A stretch of DNA of 6,434 bases. Origin: Desulfobacteraceae bacterium (GTDB lineage Bacteria > Desulfobacterota > Desulfobacteria > Desulfobacterales > JAUWMJ01). Position 1 is the first letter of the stretch, and each line of letters starts with the position of its first letter. Location of the stretch: contig JAUWOH010000184.1 in NCBI GenBank assembly GCA_030612225.1, positions 1 through 6,434 on the forward strand. The letters run 5' to 3'. A program made the translations under genes and the position numbers. The notes under the pieces were generated by a model that was not told the origin of the DNA, searched no databases, and saw only the letters and a list, made by a program, of their open reading frames with translations. This document shows, one piece after another, positions 1-6,391 of this stretch.

Positions 1-74
1 TTAGTACCTTAAAAGTTATTTTTTTGCATTTGGTGTTAAAAAAATTGGATTGAAATATTTTCACCGTCTCCAAA

Positions 75-210
75 TGATTGAATATTGTCGATTGAAGATT
101 GACTATTTAAGGTCCGCTTCCGGCGGATCAATTTTAAAAAAGGATCATAAAAATGACAGAGCAAAGCGACATCTACAAATATTCAATCTTCAATAATCAA
201 TAGTCAATCA
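75..210. repeat. Palindromic heptamer-repeat element 1 (ATTGANN type)
   Basis: The left arm (75-107) contains four consecutive 7-nt units beginning ATTG, at 77-83, 84-90, 91-97 and 98-104. The right arm (178-210) contains four units in the opposite orientation, at 181-187, 188-194, 195-201 and 202-208, each ending CAAT. Read as reverse complement, the right arm matches the left at 28 of 33 positions. The 70-nt centre (108-177) contains its own GC-rich hairpin. A transcript through this segment could fold into a long AU-rich stem. The element is intergenic and lies 59 nt before the TPR lipoprotein start. It resembles element 2 at 2012-2132. What it does is unknown. The unit structure recalls the short tandemly repeated heptamers of cyanobacteria, but here the arrays face each other. 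Confidence 0.8.
111..129. other. GC-rich hairpin in the centre of element 1
   Basis: GGTCCGC (111-117) can pair with GCGGATC (123-129) through seven base pairs, one of them G-T, around a 5-nt loop. It is conspicuously GC-rich against its AT-rich surroundings and sits between the two heptamer arms. No T-tract follows it, so it does not look like an intrinsic terminator. It could act as the tip of a larger folded structure. Confidence 0.5.
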
Positions 211-269
211 GGTTCCGGCTTGTCCTGGTTAGGTAATAATTTCAAACCTCTGGCAGGAAGATTATTTAA

Positions 270-1991
270 ATGAAAAACAACATATTAACGCTTATCATTA
301 TTATAATAATCATTTCATTTTCTTCAGGTTGCACATTTTTTGAAAGGAAAGCTCAGCCTTCTTCCAAAAAGTCGATTGCTTTTTACGCACCTGATAGTAG
401 TTATTATTTTTTTACCAAGGCACAAATTGCACGTAAAAGAGGGAAATTTGAAAAAGCATTTGAATACCTTGAGAAAGCGATCAAAATTGATCCCGAGTCT
501 TTATACCTTAAAAGAGAACTTGCTTTGTTCTATGCACAGCAAAATAATAAGGATAAAGCTTTAGTGATTATTAAAAATATACTGGAAAAGAATCCTGACG
601 ATGTTGAGACTCTTATTCTTTCAGGGAAAATTCACCAGAACCTGAAAAATACTGTTGCTGCAAAAGAGGCATATAAAAAAGTAATCGCAATTGATAAAAC
701 CAGGGAAAATATATATTTAATCCTTGGAGGTTTATATATAAAAGATAATGAAATGTCTGACGCGCTCAGTGTTTTCAGGGAACTAGTTCATAATTTTCCT
801 GCCTCCTATCCGGGTCGATTTTTCCTTGGGAAAGTTCATTCTCAGAAAGGCAATTATAAGGAAGCTGAAAAACAGCTCAAAAAGGCTCTCGATCTGCAAC
901 CAGAACTGGTAGAGCCAAGATTCGAATTGCTGAATATTTACCATGCTCAAGGGAAAAAGCAAGATCCTGATAAAATTTATAAGATTTATAAAGACATCCT
1001 GAAAAAAAATCCGAATAATGCTCGGGCAGCTTTAGAACTTGGCTGTTATTACCATGAAAAAGGAAAAGTCCGGGATGCTGAAAAGCTCTTTATCGATCTT
1101 GGGAAAAGGAGTGAATCCGAATTTGCAATAATATTAAATATCTTACAGCTTTATATAGAAAAAAAGAAATATGACACCGCAATAACTATTCTTGAAGGTA
1201 TGCTGAAAGGCTCTCCGGAGAACTCTAACATTCATCATATTGCAGGTATAGCCTTTTACGGCAAAAAAGATAATGATAAAGCAATGATTCACTTTAAAAA
1301 GGTAAAACACGGTTCCAGGTTTTACCAGGACGCAATAGTGCATATATCTTACCTGTACCAGGAAAAAGGCGATATCAAAAAGGCAATCAATCATTTAAAG
1401 GACGCAATTAACAAGACGCCTGATGATCCTGAATTGTTTTATTATCTTTCTACATTTTATGAAGATACTCAGAAGTTTAAAGATGCTGAAACCGCCCTTA
1501 AAAAAGCCATTGAGATTTCTCCTAACGAGGAAAAGTTCCTTTTTCGCCTGGGCGTTGTTTATGATAAATGGGACAGAAAAGAAGATTCCATGAAAACAAT
1601 GAAAGCTGTGATAAAGCTTAATCCGGAGCACGCAAATGCAATGAATTATCTTGGCTATACCTATGCGGATTTGGGGATAAATCTTAACGAAGCTGAACGC
1701 CTGATAAAAGAAGCATTAAAATATAAACCTGATGACGGATACATTACTGACAGCCTGGGATGGGTCTATTTTAAAAAGGGAATGTTCACCGAAGCATTAA
1801 AATTCCTTAAAAAAGCAGTCGAACTGGTTCCCGATGATCCAATTATGCTGGAACATCTCGGAGATGCCTACCTTAAAACAAACGACCGGGTCAATGCTCT
1901 TAAATTTTACAAACGTTCTTTAAAAAATAAGAAAAAGGATAAAGTACAGCTCGAAAGAAAAATTAAAGAGCTCACAGGAGAAAAGCCCTAA
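270..1991 (+). CDS. TPR-repeat lipoprotein (about 15 TPR units)
   Basis: This 573-residue protein is probably a membrane-anchored scaffold in the periplasm. Residues 1-20 form a signal peptide with an unbroken run of isoleucines, followed by S-S-G-C with Cys21 as the likely lipidated residue; Ser rather than Leu at -3 makes the lipobox imperfect. From about residue 43 to 552 the protein is a continuous solenoid of about 15 degenerate 34-residue TPR units, recognisable by recurring A/G-x3-Y/F and A-x3-hydrophobic helices ending in D/N-P. The C-terminal units (about 455-540, with NYLGYTYAD, DSLGWVYFKKG and LEHLGDAY) are the best conserved and resemble the Pseudomonas PA4667-type TPR protein encoded next to lolB. 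The tail is Lys-rich. The start is supported by AGGAAG at 255-260, 9 nt upstream. The next gene is another lipoprotein, separated by 329 nt of repeats and hairpins. TPR proteins bind other proteins; the partner cannot be read from sequence. Confidence 0.9.
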   Translation: MKNNILTLIIIIIIISFSSGCTFFERKAQPSSKKSIAFYAPDSSYYFFTKAQIARKRGKFEKAFEYLEKAIKIDPESLYLKRELALFYAQQNNKDKALVIIKNILEKNPDDVETLILSGKIHQNLKNTVAAKEAYKKVIAIDKTRENIYLILGGLYIKDNEMSDALSVFRELVHNFPASYPGRFFLGKVHSQKGNYKEAEKQLKKALDLQPELVEPRFELLNIYHAQGKKQDPDKIYKIYKDILKKNPNNARAALELGCYYHEKGKVRDAEKLFIDLGKRSESEFAIILNILQLYIEKKKYDTAITILEGMLKGSPENSNIHHIAGIAFYGKKDNDKAMIHFKKVKHGSRFYQDAIVHISYLYQEKGDIKKAINHLKDAINKTPDDPELFYYLSTFYEDTQKFKDAETALKKAIEISPNEEKFLFRLGVVYDKWDRKEDSMKTMKAVIKLNPEHANAMNYLGYTYADLGINLNEAERLIKEALKYKPDDGYITDSLGWVYFKKGMFTEALKFLKKAVELVPDDPIMLEHLGDAYLKTNDRVNALKFYKRSLKNKKKDKVQLERKIKELTGEKP

Positions 1992-2011
1992 TCCGGATAA
2001 ACCGGAAACTC

Positions 2012-2132
2012 ATTGAATATTGATGATTGAAGATTGAAGATTGATTGAAGTCGCTACGCTCCAACGTTTTTATTTTAGAATTGAGGATGAAACAGGCAGT
2101 ATTCCTTCAATATTCAATATTCAATCATCAAT
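2012..2132. repeat. Palindromic heptamer-repeat element 2 (ATTGANN type)
   Basis: The left arm (2012-2050) holds four in-phase ATTG-starting heptamers at 2012-2018, 2019-2025, 2026-2032 and 2033-2039, then ATTG and a last ATTGAAG (2044-2050). The right arm holds four heptamers in inverted orientation at 2105-2111, 2112-2118, 2119-2125 and 2126-2132. Pairing 2019-2039 with the right arm gives 19 of 21 matches, and several registers differing by one heptamer are possible. The 54-nt centre includes TCGCTACGCTCC and shows no clear homology to the centre of element 1. The element starts 20 nt after the TPR gene stop. Its function is unknown. It could attenuate transcription or stabilise the upstream mRNA 3' end, but there is no T-tract typical of an intrinsic terminator. 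Confidence 0.8.
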
Positions 2133-2320
2133 CATACTTCTCATACATAGAAAGAATGAACCCTTACGCATTTTTGCCATAAAATGCAATAAACTAACAA
2201 TAAAAACCAATTTAGATGATGGTGGGAAACGTAGTTTCCCCCCACACACCCCTTCCGCATGTTTGCCCCACCGCAAGCGGATGGAGTATAAAAAATCATA
2301 ATTAAGATAATAAACAACCA
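2133..2320. other. Non-coding leader of the LolB-like gene with three hairpins
   Basis: Three local inverted repeats are visible. The first is GCATTTT (2168-2174) with AAAATGC (2181-2187), 7 bp around a 6-nt loop. The second is GGGAAAC (2224-2230) with GTTTCCC (2234-2240), 7 bp around a 3-nt loop. The third is TCCGC (2254-2258) with GCGGA (2277-2281), whose right half can also fold locally as CCGC-AA-GCGG (2271-2280). None is followed by a U-tract. No convincing promoter or strong ribosome binding site was found before the start at 2321. An open frame crosses the stretch but has no coding support. Confidence 0.5.
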
Positions 2321-3112
2321 ATGAAATTTTTAACACTAATATTATCCCTTGTTGCCGCCTCTTTTCTTTTCTCTTCATGCGCAAGCCTAACAGGCAGGAT
2401 ACCTGAAAAATCTGCAGATCATGTTGAAGCTGTGAATCTGCTTTCATCTCTGAATACAAAAAATCAAAACCTCCAGGCTTTTAAAGGCATAGGCAGAATA
2501 AAGCTGTGGCATAATAATAACCCCGGAATTGATGAGCGTGTTATGTGGGCAGGCGCTAACCCGTCAAGCCTGCTGATTGTTGTTCTTGTTTCAGGACATC
2601 CTGCAATAAAATTTTCAACTGACGGAAATTTTTTGTACTATCTTGATTTAACTGCCAAACCCTCGTCTTTTAAAAAAATCCGCTCAAGCGATGCCTGTCT
2701 TGATCGACTGGTTTCAATCCCGATTCGATCCCGTGATGTCGTTTCACTTCTATCCGGTCGCATACCGATACACAAATTCACCTCAGCAGGTTTAATAAAA
2801 AATAAATTAAAAAAAGGCTATATACTTGTCTTAAAGAAAAAATGGCGGGGTGTTATTGAAAAAATATATCTGGATGAAAACAAGTCAGATATCCAAAAGG
2901 TTGAGATATTCAAGTCAGACGGCTCTCTTAAATATCGAGCAGCATTTGAAACGATGCAATATATCAAAGGTTATCATGTACCTTTAAAGCTGGTAATTTC
3001 AAATGATAACGGCGCCGGGTTTATGCTTGATATCGAAAGATATATGGCTGATGCAGCTGTTTCTCCATCCATGTTTGTATTATCACCGACAGGTAATGAA
3101 ATCAGACCATAA
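2321..3112 (+). CDS. DUF4292/LolB-like outer-membrane lipoprotein
   Basis: The product is a 263-residue lipoprotein. Residues 1-19 are a signal peptide (K2, then hydrophobic), and F-S-S-C places the lipidated cysteine at residue 20. Ala21-Ser22 follow, with no aspartate retention signal, so the outer membrane is the expected location. The mature part starts with a short helical segment (about 35-50, VNLLSSLNTKNQ) and then many alternating hydrophobic strands (FKGIGRIKLW, SSLLIVVLV, KKGYILVLKKKW, VEIFKSDG), consistent with the LolA/LolB-type half-barrel predicted for DUF4292. In the LolB family this fold receives lipoproteins and inserts them in the outer membrane. Its position after a TPR protein mirrors the gammaproteobacterial TPR-lolB pairing, which supports the call. 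The assignment rests on pattern recognition, and a distinct lipid or envelope role is possible. The ribosome binding site is weak: the 20 nt upstream have no clear GGAG-like motif. Confidence 0.72.
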   Translation: MKFLTLILSLVAASFLFSSCASLTGRIPEKSADHVEAVNLLSSLNTKNQNLQAFKGIGRIKLWHNNNPGIDERVMWAGANPSSLLIVVLVSGHPAIKFSTDGNFLYYLDLTAKPSSFKKIRSSDACLDRLVSIPIRSRDVVSLLSGRIPIHKFTSAGLIKNKLKKGYILVLKKKWRGVIEKIYLDENKSDIQKVEIFKSDGSLKYRAAFETMQYIKGYHVPLKLVISNDNGAGFMLDIERYMADAAVSPSMFVLSPTGNEIRP

Positions 3113-3161
3113 GTACATATTACAGACCTCGTTATTAACCTTACAAAAATGACTGGAGACC

Positions 3162-3189
3162 TTGACATACCATGGAATCGCAAAATAAT
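3162..3189 (+). promoter_or_regulatory. Candidate sigma-70 promoter upstream of element 3
   Basis: TTGACA (3162-3167) is a perfect -35 hexamer. AATAAT (3184-3189) matches TATAAT at five of six positions, with a 16-nt spacer. Transcription from here would begin near 3196 and give the Cys-motif gene at 3414 a leader of roughly 215 nt containing all of palindromic element 3. The call is sequence-based only. Confidence 0.45.
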
Positions 3190-3208
3190 TTGACACCAGG
3201 TCGGTCTG

Positions 3209-3335
3209 GGTTATAAGGTTCAAGGGTTCCCCGTTCAAGGTTAGGTGTTTCGTACTTCTTCCTTACCTATTGATTCCATTGGGTTAATGTAATGGCGGAC
3301 AACCTCTGAACCTTTCAACCGTGAACCTTTTAACC
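3209..3335. repeat. Palindromic short-unit repeat element 3 (GGTT type)
   Basis: The left arm has five GGTT-like cores at 3209, 3217, 3225, 3232 (CGTT) and 3239, spaced 8, 8, 7 and 7 nt and mostly followed by CAA or CCC. The right arm has five AACC cores at 3301, 3309, 3317, 3324 and 3332, spaced 8, 8, 7 and 8 nt. The arms are therefore imperfect reverse complements built from iterated 7-8 nt units, around a 58-nt centre (3243-3300). The centre contains small stems: TAGGT/ACCTA at 3242-3246 and 3265-3269, and CCATT/AATGG at 3276-3280 and 3291-3295. The architecture and overall size match elements 1 and 2, but the unit sequence differs. It lies in the likely leader of the gene at 3414. Confidence 0.75.
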
Positions 3336-3401
3336 AAAATACCCGGCTGGAAACTTAAGCTTTCTCTCCAAAATATTACGACATAATACGCTATAAGTTA
3401 C

Positions 3402-3406
3402 GAGGT
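3402..3406 (+). promoter_or_regulatory. Ribosome binding site of the Cys-motif gene
   Basis: GAGGT lies 7 nt before the ATG at 3414 and is the clearest Shine-Dalgarno sequence in the window. It supports that start. It also falls inside the right arm of a 10-bp inverted repeat, so its accessibility could depend on whether the message includes the left arm at 3123-3132. Confidence 0.7.
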
Positions 3407-3413
3407 CTGCATT

Positions 3414-4142
3414 ATGGAAACAATAAATATCCTTTACACCTTTACATTACCGGACAAAACGAAAGAGGTTTTTGACCTTCGACTTGACACTCATACGCTA
3501 AAGTTACACGGAAGCACTATTGAAAATCTTCCCTCGTGGACCCGGCTCGATTTGCACCAGTGCCCCCACTGCCCACTCACCATTGATATGTATCCGAACT
3601 GCCCGCTATCTGTTAATCTTGTTAATATAGTCGAACGTCTTGGACTTCTTATTTCTTATGATAAAATCCATGTTGAAGTTTCTACACAGGAAAGGATTGT
3701 ATCACGCAACACAACCGCACAGCAGGGAATAAGCTCATTGATGGGGCTGGTTATCGCAGTAAGTGAATGTCCACATACCGATTTTTTAAAGCCAATGGCC
3801 CGCTTTCATCTTCCCTTTGCAAACGAGGAAGAGACAATATGGCGGGCAACTTCTACATATTTGCTGGCGCAATATTTCCTGGTCATCAAAGGACATAGGA
3901 TTGATCTGGAGCTGAATGGGCTTACCAGGATATATGAAAATATAGAAAAGCTGAACGCCTCGATTGTTAAAAGATTACGTACAGCAAGCAAGAAAGATTC
4001 AACCATAAATGCTCTGGTACATCTTGATGTGTTTGCAAAGTACATAACACCCGGCGTTGATGAATCTCTCGATAAAATCCGCCATATTTTTACAAAGTTT
4101 TTGAAAAAACAAATCAGTTCTCAGTATAAAAAAGTGCCATGA
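3414..4142 (+). CDS. Conserved protein of unknown function with Cys-Pro motifs (DUF6901-like)
   Basis: This 242-residue soluble protein has no signal peptide or membrane segment. I do not know its function. The pattern matches my recollection of the DUF6901 family, which needs a profile search. An N-terminal beta-rich part (about 1-45: YTFTLPD, FDLRLD, LPSWTRLDLHQC) leads into C50-P-H-C53-P-L, then N-C63-P-L about ten residues later. A fourth cysteine lies in S-E-C119-P-H121, after the segment QGISSLMGLV. These four cysteines with H52, H121 and H132 (R-F-H-L-P-F) could bind a metal or form disulfides. The C-terminal half (about 138-232) looks all-helical, with ETIWRATSTYLLAQYF, D164-L-E-L-N-G-L, and D195-x3-N-A-L. 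It stands between two promoter-bearing gaps and may be its own transcription unit. The start is supported by GAGGT 7 nt upstream. Confidence 0.8.
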   Translation: METINILYTFTLPDKTKEVFDLRLDTHTLKLHGSTIENLPSWTRLDLHQCPHCPLTIDMYPNCPLSVNLVNIVERLGLLISYDKIHVEVSTQERIVSRNTTAQQGISSLMGLVIAVSECPHTDFLKPMARFHLPFANEEETIWRATSTYLLAQYFLVIKGHRIDLELNGLTRIYENIEKLNASIVKRLRTASKKDSTINALVHLDVFAKYITPGVDESLDKIRHIFTKFLKKQISSQYKKVP

Positions 4143-4159
4143 AATAAATAAGTTATTCC

Positions 4160-4188
4160 TTGACTCTTTTGTCATATTATAATAAAAT
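4160..4188 (+). promoter_or_regulatory. Candidate sigma-70 promoter of the DUF1566-cyclase unit
   Basis: TTGACT (4160-4165) and TAAAAT (4183-4188) are separated by 17 nt, each one base from consensus. A perfect TATAAT at 4178-4183 lies only 12 nt from the -35 box and is probably less suitable unless another -35 is used. A start near 4195 would leave a leader of about 30 nt before the ATG at 4226. The region is very AT-rich, which raises the chance of false matches. Confidence 0.6.
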
Positions 4189-4225
4189 TTAATTTTTATT
4201 CATTAATTTCTTAAAAAATAGAAGA

Positions 4226-4735
4226 ATGTATAAAAATATAACTTTTTTCTGCATAATTATTACATGCCTGATTTTTTCATGCCCTACTGTTATGGCCGCA
4301 GACCGTTTCACCGATAATGGCGACGGAACCGTTACAGACCATAAACTGGGACTGATGTGGTCAAAGGCTGACAATCAGGGCGATATCAACTGGAAACATG
4401 CAAATGCCTGGGCCAAATATACATTTGGCGATACCATTAGTTCGCGATATGACAATTGGCGTCTCCCGACTCTTGAAGAGCTTCAAAGTCTTTATGTTAC
4501 GGATTCAAAATACAATGGATACATGACAGACTGTGGATTTATGGTAAAAATTTTTCCGAAAATAAAATTAAGCTGTATTTTGCTCTGGACTTCGGAAAAG
4601 TCAACAGGAGCCCATGTGGCTTTCAACTTCGCCATAGGAAATTCTTTTGCTATACCTGCTTATGATGTCGTAGGCTGCCGCGGTCTGCCTGTTCGTTCTC
4701 TAAAAAATGACAATTTTCAGCCTTCGAAAGATTAG
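4226..4735 (+). CDS. Exported DUF1566 (Lcl C-terminal-like) domain protein
   Basis: A 169-residue protein exported by a signal peptide (residues 1-24/25: K3, hydrophobic core, cleavage in T-V-M-A-A before D26). An I-F-S-C19 segment could alternatively act as a poor lipobox. The mature part is a single DUF1566/Lcl_C domain: FTDNGDGTVTD (28-38), GLMW (42-45), W56, W62, NWRLPT (77-82) followed by EEL, WTS (121-123) and CRGLPVRS (151-158). The family is widespread in deltaproteobacteria, usually secreted or anchored, and in Legionella Lcl contributes to binding polysaccharide-like ligands. Its molecular role here is unknown. C103, C117 and C151 are the mature cysteines. It is the first gene of a tight pair, with its stop only 3 nt before the cyclase start. 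A candidate promoter lies just upstream. The ribosome binding site (AGAAG next to the ATG) is weak and close, but the signal peptide supports this start. Confidence 0.85.
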   Translation: MYKNITFFCIIITCLIFSCPTVMAADRFTDNGDGTVTDHKLGLMWSKADNQGDINWKHANAWAKYTFGDTISSRYDNWRLPTLEELQSLYVTDSKYNGYMTDCGFMVKIFPKIKLSCILLWTSEKSTGAHVAFNFAIGNSFAIPAYDVVGCRGLPVRSLKNDNFQPSKD

Positions 4736-4738
4736 ATA

Positions 4739-6349
4739 ATGCCAAAGCTTATTATATTCTCCAGAAGCGGCAGGAATGAGGTTGAAATTAACGAACACTG
4801 CATTATCGGCCGCCAAACCAATAATCATATCACCATACCCGATCCCGGTATTTCCTCCGTGCACTGCCTCATTACCTTCGAATTCAAACAGGGTTTCGTA
4901 ATCAGAGATCTTGGAAGCCTTAACGGCACATTTGTAAATAATAAAAAGATAGTCGAAAAACTATCGCTTAATGACGGTGATGAGATCACACTTGGAAATA
5001 CACGCTGCATCTTCAGCTCTATGACTCCAGGCACTGTTGTACATATTATTGATGAAAATTCCCATACAATACACAGTCATTTTAGCCCCATCTCTGCACC
5101 AAAAGCAGAAAAACCGTTTTTAAGCGAAAAGGAAATGCCTGATGAAGCGGTATTGCGCGCTGATTATGAAAAACTGCGAATAACACACGAACTGCAGCGA
5201 GGTATCAACTTTGACATGAGCATTGACAATATCCTTGATCATGTCCTTCATTGCACTTTTGAGCTTCTTTCCTGTGATCGTGGTATAATACTCATAACCG
5301 ATAAAAACGGGATCTTAAAACCACGCGCATACAAAACTACATCTCAGGAAAACAAGTTTATCATCTCCAATACTCTTGTTCGTTACCTTCAGAAAAACAA
5401 AAAGGGTATTGTATCTACAGATGCCATGACGGATAGTCGGTTCAACGGTGCAGAATCGATTATAAAAAAAGGGACCCGCAGCACCATTGCGGTACCTATC
5501 CTTGATCAGGAGAACATGATTGGCATCATTATTCTCGAATCTTCCACAACAGTTAGTGCATACAATTCAAAAGACCTGCTCCTTTTGACAAACATCGCAA
5601 ACCAAACCTCCCGGTTTATCAAAACTTCAGAAATGGCAAAAAAGATTAAGGAAGATGCGATAACCCGGAAACGATTCCAAAGGCTCCTTTCACCCAATCT
5701 GGCAGAAATGGTAGTATCTGGCCAGTTAAAGGTGGAAAAAGGTGGGGAAAGCCGCGTTGCTACGGTCCTGTTTGCCGACATTCGTAATTTCACGCTTTTA
5801 AGTGAAAACGCAAGTGCAACCGACGTTTTGCGGATGCTCAACGATTACTTCGAAGTGGCCGTTGATATTATTTTTCATCATGAAGGAACGGTAGATAAGT
5901 TTATTGGAGACGCAATGATGGCAATATGGGGTGCACCGGTAGCTCATGACGACGATCCGATCCGCGCCGTCAAAACTGCTATCGACATACAAAATCTGCT
6001 TGTTGAATTCAATAAAACCCGTGCTGACGAAGGACAGTTCCAGATTCAAATCGGCATTGGAATAAACACAGGCAATCTGGTCGCAGGATACATAGGCTCT
6101 TCACGCACCATGAGTTATTCGGTGATAGGCAGCACAGTCAACACTGCATTCAGGCTCTGCAGCGCAGCAAAACCCGGCCAAATACTTATTTCCGGGCAGA
6201 CCCTTGATCAGTTGCATGATACTTTTGATATCGCAGAACTCGAACCGATTCCTTCAAGGAGCAAGTACAAACCTGTCCGCACATTCAACGTTCTTAATTT
6301 AAAGAAAGACGATTATCAGACCTTAAATCCTAACCCGGAAGATGTTTGA
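4739..6349 (+). CDS. FHA-GAF-class III adenylate cyclase
   Basis: This 536-residue cytosolic enzyme is predicted to make cAMP from ATP. Residues 1-95 form an FHA domain (G24-R25, S39-S-V-H42, D57-L-G-S-L-N62-G-T, V-N67), which binds phosphothreonine partners. A linker (about 96-150) leads to a GAF domain (about 157-295), a small-ligand or redox sensor. After a helical linker (296-325), the class III cyclase domain (about 335-520) keeps its key residues: metal-binding D347 (FADI) and D391 (GDAMMA), base-recognising K387, transition-state N468 and R472. Ser461 in Y-S-V-I-G occupies the position that is Asp in class IIIa and Thr/Ser in class IIIb enzymes, so class IIIb is likely. V-I-G-S465 replaces the usual V-I-G-D. 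No transmembrane segment is present. It starts 3 nt after the DUF1566 stop, suggesting translational coupling. Adenylate rather than guanylate specificity is inferred from the K/S pair. Confidence 0.93.
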   Translation: MPKLIIFSRSGRNEVEINEHCIIGRQTNNHITIPDPGISSVHCLITFEFKQGFVIRDLGSLNGTFVNNKKIVEKLSLNDGDEITLGNTRCIFSSMTPGTVVHIIDENSHTIHSHFSPISAPKAEKPFLSEKEMPDEAVLRADYEKLRITHELQRGINFDMSIDNILDHVLHCTFELLSCDRGIILITDKNGILKPRAYKTTSQENKFIISNTLVRYLQKNKKGIVSTDAMTDSRFNGAESIIKKGTRSTIAVPILDQENMIGIIILESSTTVSAYNSKDLLLLTNIANQTSRFIKTSEMAKKIKEDAITRKRFQRLLSPNLAEMVVSGQLKVEKGGESRVATVLFADIRNFTLLSENASATDVLRMLNDYFEVAVDIIFHHEGTVDKFIGDAMMAIWGAPVAHDDDPIRAVKTAIDIQNLLVEFNKTRADEGQFQIQIGIGINTGNLVAGYIGSSRTMSYSVIGSTVNTAFRLCSAAKPGQILISGQTLDQLHDTFDIAELEPIPSRSKYKPVRTFNVLNLKKDDYQTLNPNPEDV

Positions 6350-6391
6350 TGCTGATTTCTGGTTGAGACCTTTGCACAATAGAGACAGTAT

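Larger units (their letters stand above)
3123..3409. repeat. 10-bp inverted repeat enclosing element 3 and covering an RBS
   Basis: CAGACCTCGT (3123-3132) is the exact reverse complement of ACGAGGTCTG (3400-3409). The left arm lies 11 nt after the LolB-like gene stop. The right arm contains the GAGGT ribosome binding site of the gene at 3414. It may be the terminal repeats of a 287-nt insertion, a long-range RNA pairing that could hide the ribosome binding site in read-through transcripts, or chance. No clean flanking target duplication was seen. Confidence 0.4.

Noticed and set aside
1992..2006. TCCGG-ATAAA-CCGGA hairpin right after the TPR gene, considered as a terminator.
   Set aside because: The stem is only 5 bp and there is no T-tract after it.
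2041..2301. Open frame of 86 codons on the plus strand between the two lipoprotein genes.
   Set aside because: It begins inside the heptamer repeat, crosses both arms and the GC-rich hairpins, has no ribosome binding site and reads as low-quality peptide. The frame is a by-product of repeat sequence.
2121..2459. Minus-strand open frame of 112 codons.
   Set aside because: It overlaps the signal peptide region of the lipoprotein at 2321 and a non-coding repeat arm. No family pattern is visible.
75..3335. The repeats considered as a CRISPR array.
   Set aside because: Units are 7-8 nt with no spacers between them and face each other in inverted arms, and no cas gene is present.
5506..5841. Minus-strand open frame of 111 codons inside the cyclase gene.
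   Set aside because: It is antisense to well-conserved GAF and cyclase coding sequence and is best explained as a shadow frame.
6365..6377. GAGACCTTTGCAC after the cyclase gene resembles ends seen in some IS5-like insertion sequences.
   Set aside because: Only one short copy is present, with no partner end, target duplication or transposase in the window. The resemblance is from memory.
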